DNA of 25,277 bases from DAOTYX01 sp034434635 (GCA_034434635.1 DAOTYX010000068.1:1-25277); one strand, 5' to 3'. Numbered from the stretch's first letter, positions 6,801 to 14,523 are shown. Numbers and translations are program-made. Notes: generated by a model not told the origin, from the letters alone.

Positions 6801-9742
6801 ACCTGATCGGCCAGGGCGGTGAGCGTGGCCACGTCCGCCGGGGAGAAAGGCTCGACGGCGACCCGGTCGGCGGTCAACACGCCGGCCACTTTGTCGCCAA
6901 TGGTCAGCGGGATCAGCGCCGTGGAGCCGCGGGGAGAGTAGTGGGGCTGGCCCTGCGCCTCCTGCTCCAGGTCCGTCACGGCGAGCGGCATGCCGCTGGC
7001 GGCGACGCTTCCCACCAGTCCCTCGCCCTGGGCGAAGGCCATCGTCGAGAGCGACTCCAGGTTGTAGCCGAAGGCCGCGCGCGGCACGTACCGCCCACTC
7101 TCCTCGTCCTCCAGGAACAACAGACTGCCGTCGCAGCGGACGATGTGGGTGGTGGCCTCCACCACGGCCCGCAGCACAGCGTCCAGATCGAGTTTGGAAG
7201 TGACGGAGCGGTTCAGTTCATCGAAGAAAGTCAGCAACTCCAGACGGCGCTGCAGCGCCTCCACCAGTCGGGCGTTCTCCACGGCCACCGCAGCCTGCGC
7301 GGCAAAGACCTCCAGCGCCTCCAGTTTGGCCCGATCCGGCACCCGCCCGTCCGCCGGCTCGTCCACGCTCAATGTGCCGCGGATTTCCCCGCCCGGCCCC
7401 AACAGCGGCACGATCAGGATGTCGTGCGGATGCCAGCGGTCTGGCGCCTGGCGTGGCTCGACCGCTTCGGTCTCGTAGACATCGAGCACGCCGCGCCAGC
7501 GCGCCTGTTCCTCGGCGGGGACGTAGTAACTATGGCTGATGCGGAACTCTTCCTGGACCACCACCTCCATCGCCCGCCAGGGTTGGGGGGTCCGTTTCAT
7601 GCGCTCGAGCACCGAGAGCGGCATCCCGGCGCCCGCCACCCGTCGCAACACCGGCGGGTCGCCTTCCAGGACGCTGATGAGCACCAGGTTGAAACCGACG
7701 CTCTCCTGCACCGCGTAGGCGATCTCTTGCAGTACCTCCTCCAACGGCTGGTCGGAGCGGATCGCCTGGCTGACCTTCAGGATATGGCCGCGCTGTTCGG
7801 CCTGCATACGCAGCAGTTCGCTGCGCTCCAGCTGTTCCTGATACCGTCGGGCGTTGCCGATAGCGATGGCTGCCTGGTGGGCCAATCCTTCGATGAACTC
7901 CTGCGCCTCGTCGTCGAAAGCCTGGGGGTGGGGGCTTTCCAGGAGGATGATGCCCGTCGGCGTCTCACCGTACCAGATGGGCACCAGGAGCGCGGAAGGG
8001 GGAATGGCCGGGGAGGGTCGCCCCAGGAAGGTGCGCAGACGCAAGGAGCGGCCTTCACGCGCGACGATCTCAAGTGGACTGTTGGCCTCCTGCAATGACC
8101 GTCGCAGCGCGGCCTGTTCTTCTTCCAGATAGCCGCTGCAAAGGGCCACTCCCCATTCTGTCGTCTCCGGCTCGCGCAGCAGGATCGCGGCGTGGGTCAC
8201 GCCGCCGACCCGCGCCGCTTCCTCCAAGACCAGCCGCAGGATGTGCTCCTGGTCGAACGTGGTGCTCAGTTCCCGGCTGACTCGCTGCAGCGCGGCCAGC
8301 GCGGTTCCCCGACGATGGAACTCGCGGTCCAGACGGGCGTACAGCCGGGCGTTCTCGATGGCCACCGAGGCCTGATCGGCGAAAGCGGTCAGCAGTTCCC
8401 GCTCCAGCGGGGTGAACTGGCGCGGCTGGGCGAAGAGGACCGAGAGCAGACCAATGACCCGCGGCCCCACCCGCAGCGGCAGGTCGGCGAAGGCGCGGAA
8501 ACCCTCCATCTCGGCGATCTGAGCCAGCTGGCGGAAGGAGGCGGTGGCGGTGGCGATGTCCTCGACGATGAGCGGTTCGCCCGTGGCCGCGACATGCGTC
8601 CGCCCGCCCAGTTCGATGGGCAGGGCCTGGGACTCCGCGAGATAGGTCTCGCTCATGCCGCGGGCCGCGGCCAGACGCAGAAGCCCGCTCCGCTCGTCCA
8701 GCACGAAAATGGCCGACTGCTGGCAGCCCACCACCTCCAGCACCGCCCCGGCGATGGCGTCCAGAACCTTTTGCAAGTCCAGCGTGGAGGTGACCATCGC
8801 CGAGACCCGCCCCAGTGAGGTCATCTCCGCCGCCCGTCGCTGGGCTTCCTGGTAGAAACGAGCGTTGCCGATGGCCACCGCGGCCTGCTGGCCGATGGCC
8901 TGCAACAACTCCAGGTCATGTTGGGAGAAAGCAGCAGGCTGGCGGCTGATCAGTTCCAGGGTGCCGACGAACTCCCCCTTGTTCTCCAGCGGGATGCCCA
9001 GGTAGGAGCGGAACGGGGAATCGGGGCGGTCCAGTTTGGGGCGCACCTCCTGGCAGGTGGGGATGTCGGTGATGAGCAGCGGACGGCGGTTGCGGGCCAG
9101 CCAGCCGCTGTATCCCTCGTTCAGGCGGTAGGTCTGACCGACCTCAGCGTGGTAGGTCTCAGCGTCCAGCGAGCCGCGGCTGACCAGAGCCTGCTGCGCC
9201 GCGTCCCACAGGGTGATCTCGGCCATGTCGAAGGCGATCAGCCGGCGGGTGGAGGTAAGGATCGCCTCCAGCGTGTCGCGCAACTCCAGGCTGGCGCCGA
9301 TGGTGCGGGCGATCTCCGCCTGCACGGCCAGTTCTTCCATCTGCCGGGCCGTGGCATCGGTAACGGCGGAGACGGCGGGGAGGTCGAGGCGCAGGCGGCT
9401 CTCCAGCCGCTCGCGCAGCCGGCGCGCGCCAGCGATGAGGCCGGGCAGTGTGCCGGCAAGCAGACACAGGGCGGCGACAGCCAGCAGGTGGACCGTTGTG
9501 GGCAGCGCGCCGTCTTCCACCGCCGTCGCCAGGCCCGGCAGGAGCATGACGACGGCCAACAGCGCCCCCACTGCGGCGATGACCCGGCCGGCGAGGAGGG
9601 CGAGCAGGAAGACCGCGAGGGGCAGCAAAAGGCCCAGAAGCGGCATCCACGGAGCGGGAGCCCGGTTGATGCCGTAGCCCAGGGCGACGATCAGCGCCCC
9701 CATTGCCGCCGCTGCGGCTTGCTGCCCAATACGCGATTTCAT
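3821..9742 (-). CDS. Membrane-anchored hybrid sensor histidine kinase with seven GAF domains
   Basis: A 1973-residue hybrid kinase. The N-terminus has about four hydrophobic segments (approx. 7-24, 33-51, 53-72, 82-104) and no large extracellular loop. Seven GAF domains follow (approx. 140-305, 310-480, 488-655, 660-855, 860-1020, 1025-1160, 1188-1345), nearly all ending in the same QxAxAIxNARxxxE helix, which suggests tandem duplication. A coiled-coil linker sits near 1160-1185. A PAS domain (about 1371-1485) precedes HisKA with His1500 in STVSHELRTP. The ATPase domain shows the N box (NLTGNAIQYTPPGG), DTGIGIS, FDRFF and GTGLGLAI. Two receivers end the protein, with phospho-acceptors Asp1777 and Asp1895. 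It should integrate several cytoplasmic small-molecule or redox signals. No Shine-Dalgarno is evident before ATG 9740-9742, so the exact start is less certain. It is flanked by two regulator genes. Confidence 0.96.
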   Translation of the reverse strand: MKSRIGQQAAAAAMGALIVALGYGINRAPAPWMPLLGLLLPLAVFLLALLAGRVIAAVGALLAVVMLLPGLATAVEDGALPTTVHLLAVAALCLLAGTLPGLIAGARRLRERLESRLRLDLPAVSAVTDATARQMEELAVQAEIARTIGASLELRDTLEAILTSTRRLIAFDMAEITLWDAAQQALVSRGSLDAETYHAEVGQTYRLNEGYSGWLARNRRPLLITDIPTCQEVRPKLDRPDSPFRSYLGIPLENKGEFVGTLELISRQPAAFSQHDLELLQAIGQQAAVAIGNARFYQEAQRRAAEMTSLGRVSAMVTSTLDLQKVLDAIAGAVLEVVGCQQSAIFVLDERSGLLRLAAARGMSETYLAESQALPIELGGRTHVAATGEPLIVEDIATATASFRQLAQIAEMEGFRAFADLPLRVGPRVIGLLSVLFAQPRQFTPLERELLTAFADQASVAIENARLYARLDREFHRRGTALAALQRVSRELSTTFDQEHILRLVLEEAARVGGVTHAAILLREPETTEWGVALCSGYLEEEQAALRRSLQEANSPLEIVAREGRSLRLRTFLGRPSPAIPPSALLVPIWYGETPTGIILLESPHPQAFDDEAQEFIEGLAHQAAIAIGNARRYQEQLERSELLRMQAEQRGHILKVSQAIRSDQPLEEVLQEIAYAVQESVGFNLVLISVLEGDPPVLRRVAGAGMPLSVLERMKRTPQPWRAMEVVVQEEFRISHSYYVPAEEQARWRGVLDVYETEAVEPRQAPDRWHPHDILIVPLLGPGGEIRGTLSVDEPADGRVPDRAKLEALEVFAAQAAVAVENARLVEALQRRLELLTFFDELNRSVTSKLDLDAVLRAVVEATTHIVRCDGSLLFLEDEESGRYVPRAAFGYNLESLSTMAFAQGEGLVGSVAASGMPLAVTDLEQEAQGQPHYSPRGSTALIPLTIGDKVAGVLTADRVAVEPFSPADVATLTALADQVAVAVQNARLFDESVQRQRELAVLLEASSAISFTLDLQWMLQALGDRLLATSGAECCLISEWDPENNQVRVLWEVGQITTPRLGVAYSPAERPLVTEVLMSQEPLIHPTGLWPGHEEGQTLLLAMVARGRTMGLVELERRGTREGFTSRQIYLAQVVANQAAIALQNARLFEETRRFSEELEDRVEERTKELAQALMDLTAERDRVETLYRIASELSASLDLDHLLNRTLELMGQAVGAEEGAILLRDPQTDRLIYRAALGVVSPLPPGGRPVRLRHGQGLAWWVIEHGETARLEDLHNDNRWMPSDRSEDSRRACLAVPVGTVGEIQGAVMLYHSNPGHFTVEHQRLVEAAASQIANAISNAALYNLIREQAEQLGAMLKQQRVEAAKSQAILEDVADGVLVSDTHGRVILFNAAAERVLDISRREVLGRSMREMLGLYGAAGRAWLEAVEDWAAHPGDLTPGDFVAERVQVGPRIVSVHVSPVVMGKEFLGTVSIFRDITAEVEADRAKSEFVSTVSHELRTPMTSIKGYADLLLMGAVGEMSEQQRHFVTVIRNNANRLTSLVNDLLDISRIETGRVELNQRAVSMTDLVEQVVATLQGRARERNLELTSSLDKGLPAVWGDADRLTQILTNLTGNAIQYTPPGGRVSISARATEDMLEVAVSDTGIGISREDQAKIFDRFFRADDPLVQETSGTGLGLAITASLVHMHGGEIWVESELGEGSTFYFTIPLARRVEAGPPPSGAHILVVEDEVDVANLLRLHLQSEGHQVDIAATGDEAVRKARQEEPDLITLDIRLPDVDGFTVLRALKQDTATAHIPVVIVSALPDEGEGLRMGAAGYVAKPIEEEALLRAVKQVLDGRGMILAVDDDNDTLVMMREVLRRHGYNVRTTRRGQRAVVLAQEVRPALILLDLRLEDIDGYEVLRQLKTHPLTRDIPIVVITGSVSQKDLEEERVLSLGAQRFLTKPFAVEDLIQEIDSVLGYVGAVAGE

Positions 9743-9750
9743 ATCAAATG

Positions 9751-9762
9751 TCAGACGTCTGA
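9751..9762. other. 12-bp perfect palindrome before the kinase gene
   Basis: TCAGACGTCTGA fills most of the 20-nt gap between the REC-GGDEF gene and the kinase start. It could be a small operator or a chance palindrome. It occupies the place where a ribosome-binding site would be expected. Confidence 0.4.
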
Positions 9763-10656
9763 TTATGGCAGGCGTCCCTCTCGACGGGCGGTGGCGGCTG
9801 CCTCGGTGATCTCACGGATGTCCGTGAACGGCCCGTCATCGCTGGTGATGATGCCGATGGCCAGTTCCATCAACCCGACCTTCTGTTCGTTGCCGTGCTT
9901 GTCGCGGACGACGATGTACCCCTGCTGGCGGGCCTTGAAGTCATAGTGAGTGCCGATGCCGTCGGCGAAGCGGTTCATCAGGTCCTTGACGATCGGGCGG
10001 ATCAGCCGTTTTTCGGTGATGACGATGAAGTCATCCCCGCCGATGTGGCCGATGAAGTCATTGGGGGTGCCCAGCGTGTCCACCGTCTCGCCCAGCACCA
10101 TCGCCGTGAAGCGCAGCACCTCATCGCTGGCGACGAAGCCATAGACCTCGCTGAAGGCCTCCAGTCCCTTGATGCCAGCGTAGATGATGCCCCAGTCATC
10201 GCGGCGCATCAGGCCGCGCAACTGCTCCTCGATCAGTTTCGAACTGGGCAGGCCAGTGGTCGGATTGGTCAGGCTCTCGTAGGCAGCGCGGGCCATGGAG
10301 TTCTTGACCCGCAGTTTCAGTTCCTCGACGTCGAAGGGCTTGGTGATGTAGTCGTCAGCCCCCAACTCCAGGCCGTGAATCTTGTCGGAACGTTCGTCCT
10401 TCTGGGTGAGGAAGATGATCGGGATATGCTTGGTACGCAGGTTGCCCCGCAGTTGACGGCAGACCTCGTAGCCGTCAATGTCGGGCAACATGATGTCCAG
10501 CACCACGATGTGCGGTAACTGTTGGCGGCACATCTCCAGTGCGTCGCCACCACGGGGCGCCACCGTCACCTCATATCCCTGGCTCTGGAAGTAGATACGC
10601 AGCATATTGGAGATGTCGAAGTCGTCCTCTACAACCAGGATCCTGCCTTCACTCAT
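9763..10656 (-). CDS. Response regulator with degenerate GGDEF domain
   Basis: A 297-residue protein. The receiver (residues 4-120) has VVEDD, phospho-acceptor Asp54 in VVLDIMLPDIDG, and ITKPF. A GGDEF-type domain (about 133-297) begins with the typical NPTTGLPSSKLIEEQL and carries GGDDF in place of GGDEF. The substitution changes the Glu of the signature to Asp. The Arg of the RxxD inhibitory site is absent (TPND stands five residues before GGDDF). The protein may be a weak diguanylate cyclase or a GGDEF-fold nucleotide-binding effector. The start is supported by GGGGAGG about 8 nt upstream of ATG. It lies between the AAR-like gene and the kinase, which probably phosphorylates it. If active it would produce cyclic di-GMP. 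Confidence 0.92.
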   Translation of the reverse strand: MSEGRILVVEDDFDISNMLRIYFQSQGYEVTVAPRGGDALEMCRQQLPHIVVLDIMLPDIDGYEVCRQLRGNLRTKHIPIIFLTQKDERSDKIHGLELGADDYITKPFDVEELKLRVKNSMARAAYESLTNPTTGLPSSKLIEEQLRGLMRRDDWGIIYAGIKGLEAFSEVYGFVASDEVLRFTAMVLGETVDTLGTPNDFIGHIGGDDFIVITEKRLIRPIVKDLMNRFADGIGTHYDFKARQQGYIVVRDKHGNEQKVGLMELAIGIITSDDGPFTDIREITEAAATARREGRLP

Positions 10657-10671
10657 CGCCGCACCTCCCCT

Positions 10672-10687
10672 GCCGGACCGATCCGGC
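10672..10687 (-). other. Small hairpin between AAR-like and regulator genes
   Basis: GCCGGA and TCCGGC form a perfect 6-bp stem around a 4-nt loop in the 32-nt gap. There is no T-run, so it is not a standard terminator. It may be an intra-operon processing or stability element, or chance. Confidence 0.3.
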
Positions 10688-10688
10688 G

Positions 10689-11780
10689 TTACCGTACAGA
10701 ACCATACGTCGCGGCTGCCTTGCGGCGCACCGCTTCGATCTCCTCATCGCTCAAGAGACGGCCGAAGGAATAGAATGGAGCCGGGCGGAAGCCGTGCCGA
10801 GCGGCCAGCCCGGCGATCTCGGCAATCTGTGACGGCCGCAGATCTTTGCCCAACGTGTAATCCTCGAACCGGCCCTCCAGAGCCAGCGTGACCGTCTCCG
10901 CCATGCAGGCGAAAGTGAGGTGCCGGGGCAGGGTGTAGTCGAAGCGGAAGTTCACCCCACCGGGCATCTCCACCAATCCTCCGTCCACCACCAACACGTC
11001 ATCCCGTTCCCTGGCCACCCGCGGCGAAACGTCGTGCGGGCGAGCCACGTCACAGACCACCGCGCCGGCCTTCAGGTGCTCCGGGAAGAGGAGCGGACGG
11101 CCCGCGCTGGTCGCGCTGAGCACCAGGTCCGCCTCTCGCACCGCCTCCAGTGTCGTGGAGACCATCGGCGGGCTCCCGTCGGCCTGCGTCACCCCTGCCG
11201 CCACCTGGCGCAGCCGGTTCTCGTCCCGCCCGACCAGGATGAGCCGCGCCACCTGTGACCCCAGCAGCCGTGCACTGGCCGAGCCGATAGCGCCGCTAGC
11301 GCCGATCACGGCCGCGGTGGCCCCTGCTGGCGAGATGCCCAGACGACGTCCCGCCTCCAATAGTGTCTCCAGCACCACTGCGACGGTATAGCTATCGCCT
11401 GTGGTGACCGGAATGGTCAGGGTGCGGGCCACCGTCACGCCGCCGTCCCCGACCACGGAGGTGAACGCCCCCAGGCCCAGGATGCGCGCCCCCAACCGCT
11501 CCGCCAGCCGTCCGGTCTGGATGATCTTGCGATAGGCCCGCGCTGGCGGCAGGCGCACCATCTGGCGCGCCGTCAGCGGGCAGGCCAGCAGCCAGCCTTC
11601 CACCTCCTTGCCCGTTGCCGCCGAGCGCACACCGCTGACCCGCGAGAGCACCAGCGGCGGCCAGAACTCCGACAGGAAATGGATCAGCCCTGTCGGCACG
11701 ATCCGCGCCAGCCGCGGATACTTGCGGGCCACATCCGCTTTCGGCTCCAGCGGATGGATGATGAAGGCGAAACTCTCCAT
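10689..11780 (-). CDS. Acyl-ACP reductase (AAR)-like, fatty-aldehyde-forming oxidoreductase
   Basis: A 363-residue protein that I recognise as a relative of cyanobacterial long-chain acyl-ACP reductase, which reduces fatty acyl-ACP to fatty aldehyde with NADPH. The shared landmarks run in order. An N-terminal HPLEPKADVAR parallels the 'TSLEQARDVSR' region. LGLGAFTSVVG parallels 'ALGGFTSI', and TTGDSYTVAVV parallels 'TTGNTHTAYV'. The Rossmann loop is GASGAIGSA (about 169-177), and VDGGLVEMPG follows. Finally, LTFACMAETV contains Cys292, at almost the same position as the acyl-thioester cysteine Cys294 of the Synechococcus enzyme as I recall it. The C-terminal ARHGF is also shared. A generic call would be shikimate/quinate dehydrogenase-like because of the Rossmann fold. 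No aldehyde-deformylating oxygenase partner is visible here. The ribosome-binding site (GAAGGG) is unusually close to ATG. Substrate is inferred, not shown. Confidence 0.82.
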   Translation of the reverse strand: MESFAFIIHPLEPKADVARKYPRLARIVPTGLIHFLSEFWPPLVLSRVSGVRSAATGKEVEGWLLACPLTARQMVRLPPARAYRKIIQTGRLAERLGARILGLGAFTSVVGDGGVTVARTLTIPVTTGDSYTVAVVLETLLEAGRRLGISPAGATAAVIGASGAIGSASARLLGSQVARLILVGRDENRLRQVAAGVTQADGSPPMVSTTLEAVREADLVLSATSAGRPLLFPEHLKAGAVVCDVARPHDVSPRVARERDDVLVVDGGLVEMPGGVNFRFDYTLPRHLTFACMAETVTLALEGRFEDYTLGKDLRPSQIAEIAGLAARHGFRPAPFYSFGRLLSDEEIEAVRRKAAATYGSVR

Positions 11781-11807
11781 CCCTTCTGCTCAGCGGCGGC
11801 GCTCTGA

Positions 11808-13064
11808 CTAGGTCTCAGGAGGCGGGTAACGCCGCGGGTGGGCCTCCTTTCCCCCTATCTTGTGCAGATCGCACTCCTCGAACGTCACGTTCTTCTCAAT
11901 CACCCGGCGTTCCTGGGAAGCCACCAGCACCGAGTCGGACTCGATGGTTCGCGCCGGGTAGACGACCATGCCAGAGCCAATGCGACAATGATGGCCCACG
12001 CAGCCGCCCAACACCGTCATCTCCGTGGGTTCGAGGCCGTTGGGGGTGGCGATGCGCAGCGGCTTGGGGATGAGATTGAAGTCGGTGAAGGTGCTGCCGG
12101 CGCCGATGAAACTGCTGCGGCCCACGCAGGCCAGTTGCAGACAGGTGTTCTGCGCCACCATCGTGTCTTCCATCAACACCGTCTCGAACAGCGCAGCGCG
12201 GAAGGGGAGGAAGCAGCGGTCGCTCACCACGCTGAGCATCAACTGGCAGCCGTCGGAGATGGTGACGTTGTTGCCGATGACGCAGACATCAATCGTCACC
12301 CCGGGGCCGATGGTGACGTTGTCGCCGATGGTGGTGGGACCGCGAATGATCGCGTCGGGGTCAATCGAGCAGTTCTGGCCGATGCGCACCACAGCCGAGG
12401 AAGAGAGCACCTGCTTCTGCTCCAACAACGCCCGGACGAAGAGCCGCAGTTGCAGGCCCACGCTGCGCTCGATCTCCCGGTCCAGCCGCGCCGCGCGGGC
12501 GAAGACGCCGAAGATGACGTTGGCCAGCAGGACATGCACCCAGGTCTCGATGGCCAGGAAGGCGCGCGTCGGCACCTGATAGACCAGATCGCCCATCTGG
12601 TCCGACATATGGGTGGGCACCTTATAGTAGCCCATCTCCCGCGGTTCGGTGTGCATCACCAGCGGGCGGACGCTTTCTTCCAGCCCGAAGGGGAAGTACC
12701 ACATATCGGAGACGTAGAGGTCGCCTTCGCGGCGGATGGTGCGCTGGAGCGGCAGGGCGTGTTCGACGATGGCCCGGTCGTCCAGCGGGAAGGCGACGCG
12801 GCACGCCTTGCCCAGCCTGCGGGCGGTGGTGATGAAGGTCTCGATGAAGGGTTCGTCGAAGAAGAGGTTCTCGCGGTAGACCAGCGTCTCCACCCGCTCG
12901 GGGCCGATCTCGTCGAAGGAGTCCACCTCCCGCTCGACGGTGACATACGGCCCGAGCAGGTCGCGCTGGTGAAGCCAGAGCGGCTTGTTGAGCACCCGCA
13001 GGTCGCGTGCTGGCTCATTGAACGGAGAGATAGGTCTCCGGTCACGCAGGATGATCTTTCGCAT
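11808..13064 (-). CDS. Left-handed beta-helix (hexapeptide repeat) protein, putative transferase
   Basis: A 418-residue protein. Residues about 221-385 form imperfect [LIV]-G-x4 hexapeptide turns (VVRIGQNCSIDPDAIIRG, TTIGDNVTIGPGVTI, CVIGNNVTISDG and, later, VGRSSFIGAGSTF, GHHCRIGSGMVVYPA), the signature of a left-handed beta-helix as in GlmU-type and LpxA-type acyl/nucleotidyl transferases. The first ~215 residues match no domain I know, although a nucleotidyltransferase-like remnant is possible. No GlmU pyrophosphorylase signature is visible. The start is 5 nt after the V4R stop and the stop is 27 nt before the AAR-like gene, implying cotranscription. Sitting directly beside an acyl-ACP reductase makes an acyl-group substrate conceivable, but that is inference from context. 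Confidence 0.82.
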   Translation of the reverse strand: MRKIILRDRRPISPFNEPARDLRVLNKPLWLHQRDLLGPYVTVEREVDSFDEIGPERVETLVYRENLFFDEPFIETFITTARRLGKACRVAFPLDDRAIVEHALPLQRTIRREGDLYVSDMWYFPFGLEESVRPLVMHTEPREMGYYKVPTHMSDQMGDLVYQVPTRAFLAIETWVHVLLANVIFGVFARAARLDREIERSVGLQLRLFVRALLEQKQVLSSSAVVRIGQNCSIDPDAIIRGPTTIGDNVTIGPGVTIDVCVIGNNVTISDGCQLMLSVVSDRCFLPFRAALFETVLMEDTMVAQNTCLQLACVGRSSFIGAGSTFTDFNLIPKPLRIATPNGLEPTEMTVLGGCVGHHCRIGSGMVVYPARTIESDSVLVASQERRVIEKNVTFEECDLHKIGGKEAHPRRYPPPET

Positions 13065-13069
13065 GCCGC

Positions 13070-13720
13070 TCAGTCCACCGGTTTCTTGCCGACCTCAATG
13101 GTACAGGTGTTGGCGCCTGTAGCGACACAGGCCACCTCGGTGACCTCGAAGTTGCAGCCGCCGCTGACCCAATAGAGCGCTTCCTGGAGGATGCCCACTG
13201 CCAGGTGACAGGTCGGGTTGCTGGCTGTGCGTCCCCAGCAGACACCGCAGCGCTCGATGATCCAATAGAAGTGGTCTTCGTCCTCTCCCAGGCGCACCCG
13301 GTGATCGGAGAAGCGGTTGAAGACCTCGGCGAAGACCTCGAAGCCGACCCTGAGTTTCATCGTCAACGGCATGACGCGGAAGGCCAGGTCGGCCACGCCG
13401 AGCATCGGCCCGAAGTCCTTGATGCCGAAGCGGAAACAGGCCTGACCGGTGCGCAGGGCCAGTCCGCGCCCCCCTCTTGGCCCGTACATTTCATCCAGCG
13501 CGGCCACCAGCCGTGACATCTCGTTGAAGGAGAAGCCCATGTCAAAATTGTTGGGCGGGTAGTTGTTGTAGAAATGGCGCATGTTGGTCAGGTTGAGGAT
13601 GGCGTTGACGCCGTTGCGGCCCATGACCTCCTCCAACGAGAGCAGGAAGATGCGTCCCATCTTGTTGGGGAAGGCGTAGACCGGCTGTTCCGACCCCGAC
13701 GCAGTCCCTTGTACTGCCAT
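13070..13720 (-). CDS. V4R (4-vinyl reductase) domain protein
   Basis: A 216-residue protein whose C-terminal 70-80 residues form a V4R domain, a small-molecule-binding fold found in BchJ and in phenol-sensing regulators such as DmpR/PoxR. The zinc-site residues described for those sensors appear here in matching spacing: Cys171, Glu195, Cys198 and Cys206 (EVAC then eight residues to NTC). Further cysteines lie at 158 and 161 (CGVC). The N-terminal 130 residues (EVMGRNGVNAILNLTNMRHFYNN-type segments) resemble the extension seen in stand-alone V4R proteins. ATG 13718-13720 was chosen over the TTG just before it because GGGGGG lies 3 nt upstream of the TTG. It is encoded 12 nt after the serine hydrolase and 5 nt before the beta-helix gene. 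It probably binds a hydrophobic or aromatic ligand; the ligand is unknown. Confidence 0.88.
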   Translation of the reverse strand: MAVQGTASGSEQPVYAFPNKMGRIFLLSLEEVMGRNGVNAILNLTNMRHFYNNYPPNNFDMGFSFNEMSRLVAALDEMYGPRGGRGLALRTGQACFRFGIKDFGPMLGVADLAFRVMPLTMKLRVGFEVFAEVFNRFSDHRVRLGEDEDHFYWIIERCGVCWGRTASNPTCHLAVGILQEALYWVSGGCNFEVTEVACVATGANTCTIEVGKKPVD

Positions 13721-13732
13721 CAACCCCCCTGG

Positions 13733-14515
13733 TCAGCGATCCAGGAAATCCCGCAATGTACGATGAAACCGTTCCGGTTCGTCCAGCATCGGGAAATGGC
13801 CCGACTGTTCAAAGAAGGCCACCTGTGCCAGCGGCACCTTCTGAGTCAGGAGGTCGCCCTGGCGGTGGTCAACGATGCGGTCGTTGTAGCCGTAGATGCC
13901 CAGCACCGGGACGCGAATCTCATTCAACCACGGTCGCAGGTCGGTGTGCCGCAACGAGGCGATGCTGTAGTGAAAGGACTGTAGCGTTGTCCGGGAGAGG
14001 TCCTGTGAGAACATCGCGTACCACGTGCGCCAGTCCCGTGCCCAGAAAGGGGAGATGAGCCGCACGCCAAGGGGCAACAGGCCGGGCATGTTGTAGGCCA
14101 GGGCGGCCAGCGGGCGACGGGCAGCCAGTTTGAGGAGAAGGGCCAATCCGTCGCCGGTGATCGGCGAGCCGACCACGGCGACCTTCTGGACGCGTTCAGG
14201 GTGTTTCAGGGTCAGGCTCAGCGAGACCGTCCCTCCCATCGAGTGGCCCATCACCAGCGACCGTTCCAGCCCCAGGCGCTCCATGAACTGGGTGACCATC
14301 TCTACGTAGTCTGGGACGCTGAACTCTCCTTTCTTTGCCGACTCGCCGAAGCCCCAAAAATCGAGGGCGTAGGTCTTGTACCGGTCGCTCAGCGCCTCCA
14401 TCGTGCTGAGCCAGTAGTTCCAGGAACCCATCCAGCAATGAAGCAGGACAACCGGCCGCCCGCGGCCAAAGGCTTCGTAGTGTACAAGTCCGCGGTCAGT
14501 GACGATGGAGCTCAT
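13733..14515 (-). CDS. Alpha/beta hydrolase with intact Ser-Asp-His triad
   Basis: A 260-residue alpha/beta hydrolase. The nucleophile elbow MGHSMGG places Ser92, followed by Asp212 (YGYNDRIV) and His240 (QSGHFPML), a complete triad. The oxyanion motif is LLHCWMGSW. The cap region (about 120-190) is hydrophobic and arginine-rich. It is a paralogue of the 2605-3399 protein: both begin with a GLVHYEA.GRGRP stretch and share LSDxYxTYALDxWGFG. It opens the V4R/beta-helix/AAR sub-cluster, so an ester, thioester or acyl substrate is plausible but not shown. The ATG lies 8 nt downstream of a TATCAT element with no Shine-Dalgarno, so an internal promoter producing a nearly leaderless mRNA is possible in addition to read-through from the operon promoter. 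Confidence 0.92.
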   Translation of the reverse strand: MSSIVTDRGLVHYEAFGRGRPVVLLHCWMGSWNYWLSTMEALSDRYKTYALDFWGFGESAKKGEFSVPDYVEMVTQFMERLGLERSLVMGHSMGGTVSLSLTLKHPERVQKVAVVGSPITGDGLALLLKLAARRPLAALAYNMPGLLPLGVRLISPFWARDWRTWYAMFSQDLSRTTLQSFHYSIASLRHTDLRPWLNEIRVPVLGIYGYNDRIVDHRQGDLLTQKVPLAQVAFFEQSGHFPMLDEPERFHRTLRDFLDR

Positions 14516-14523
14516 TTAGGGTT

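Noticed and set aside
4142..8098. Long plus-strand open frame (1318 codons) opposite the kinase gene
   Set aside because: It mirrors the GAF-rich coding strand, reads as His/Gln/Arg-rich low-complexity protein with no domain, and exists because high-GC third positions suppress stops in the antisense frame.
10689..11780. Shikimate dehydrogenase
   Set aside because: Only the Rossmann region fits; the N-terminal and C-terminal motifs and the cysteine match acyl-ACP reductase instead.
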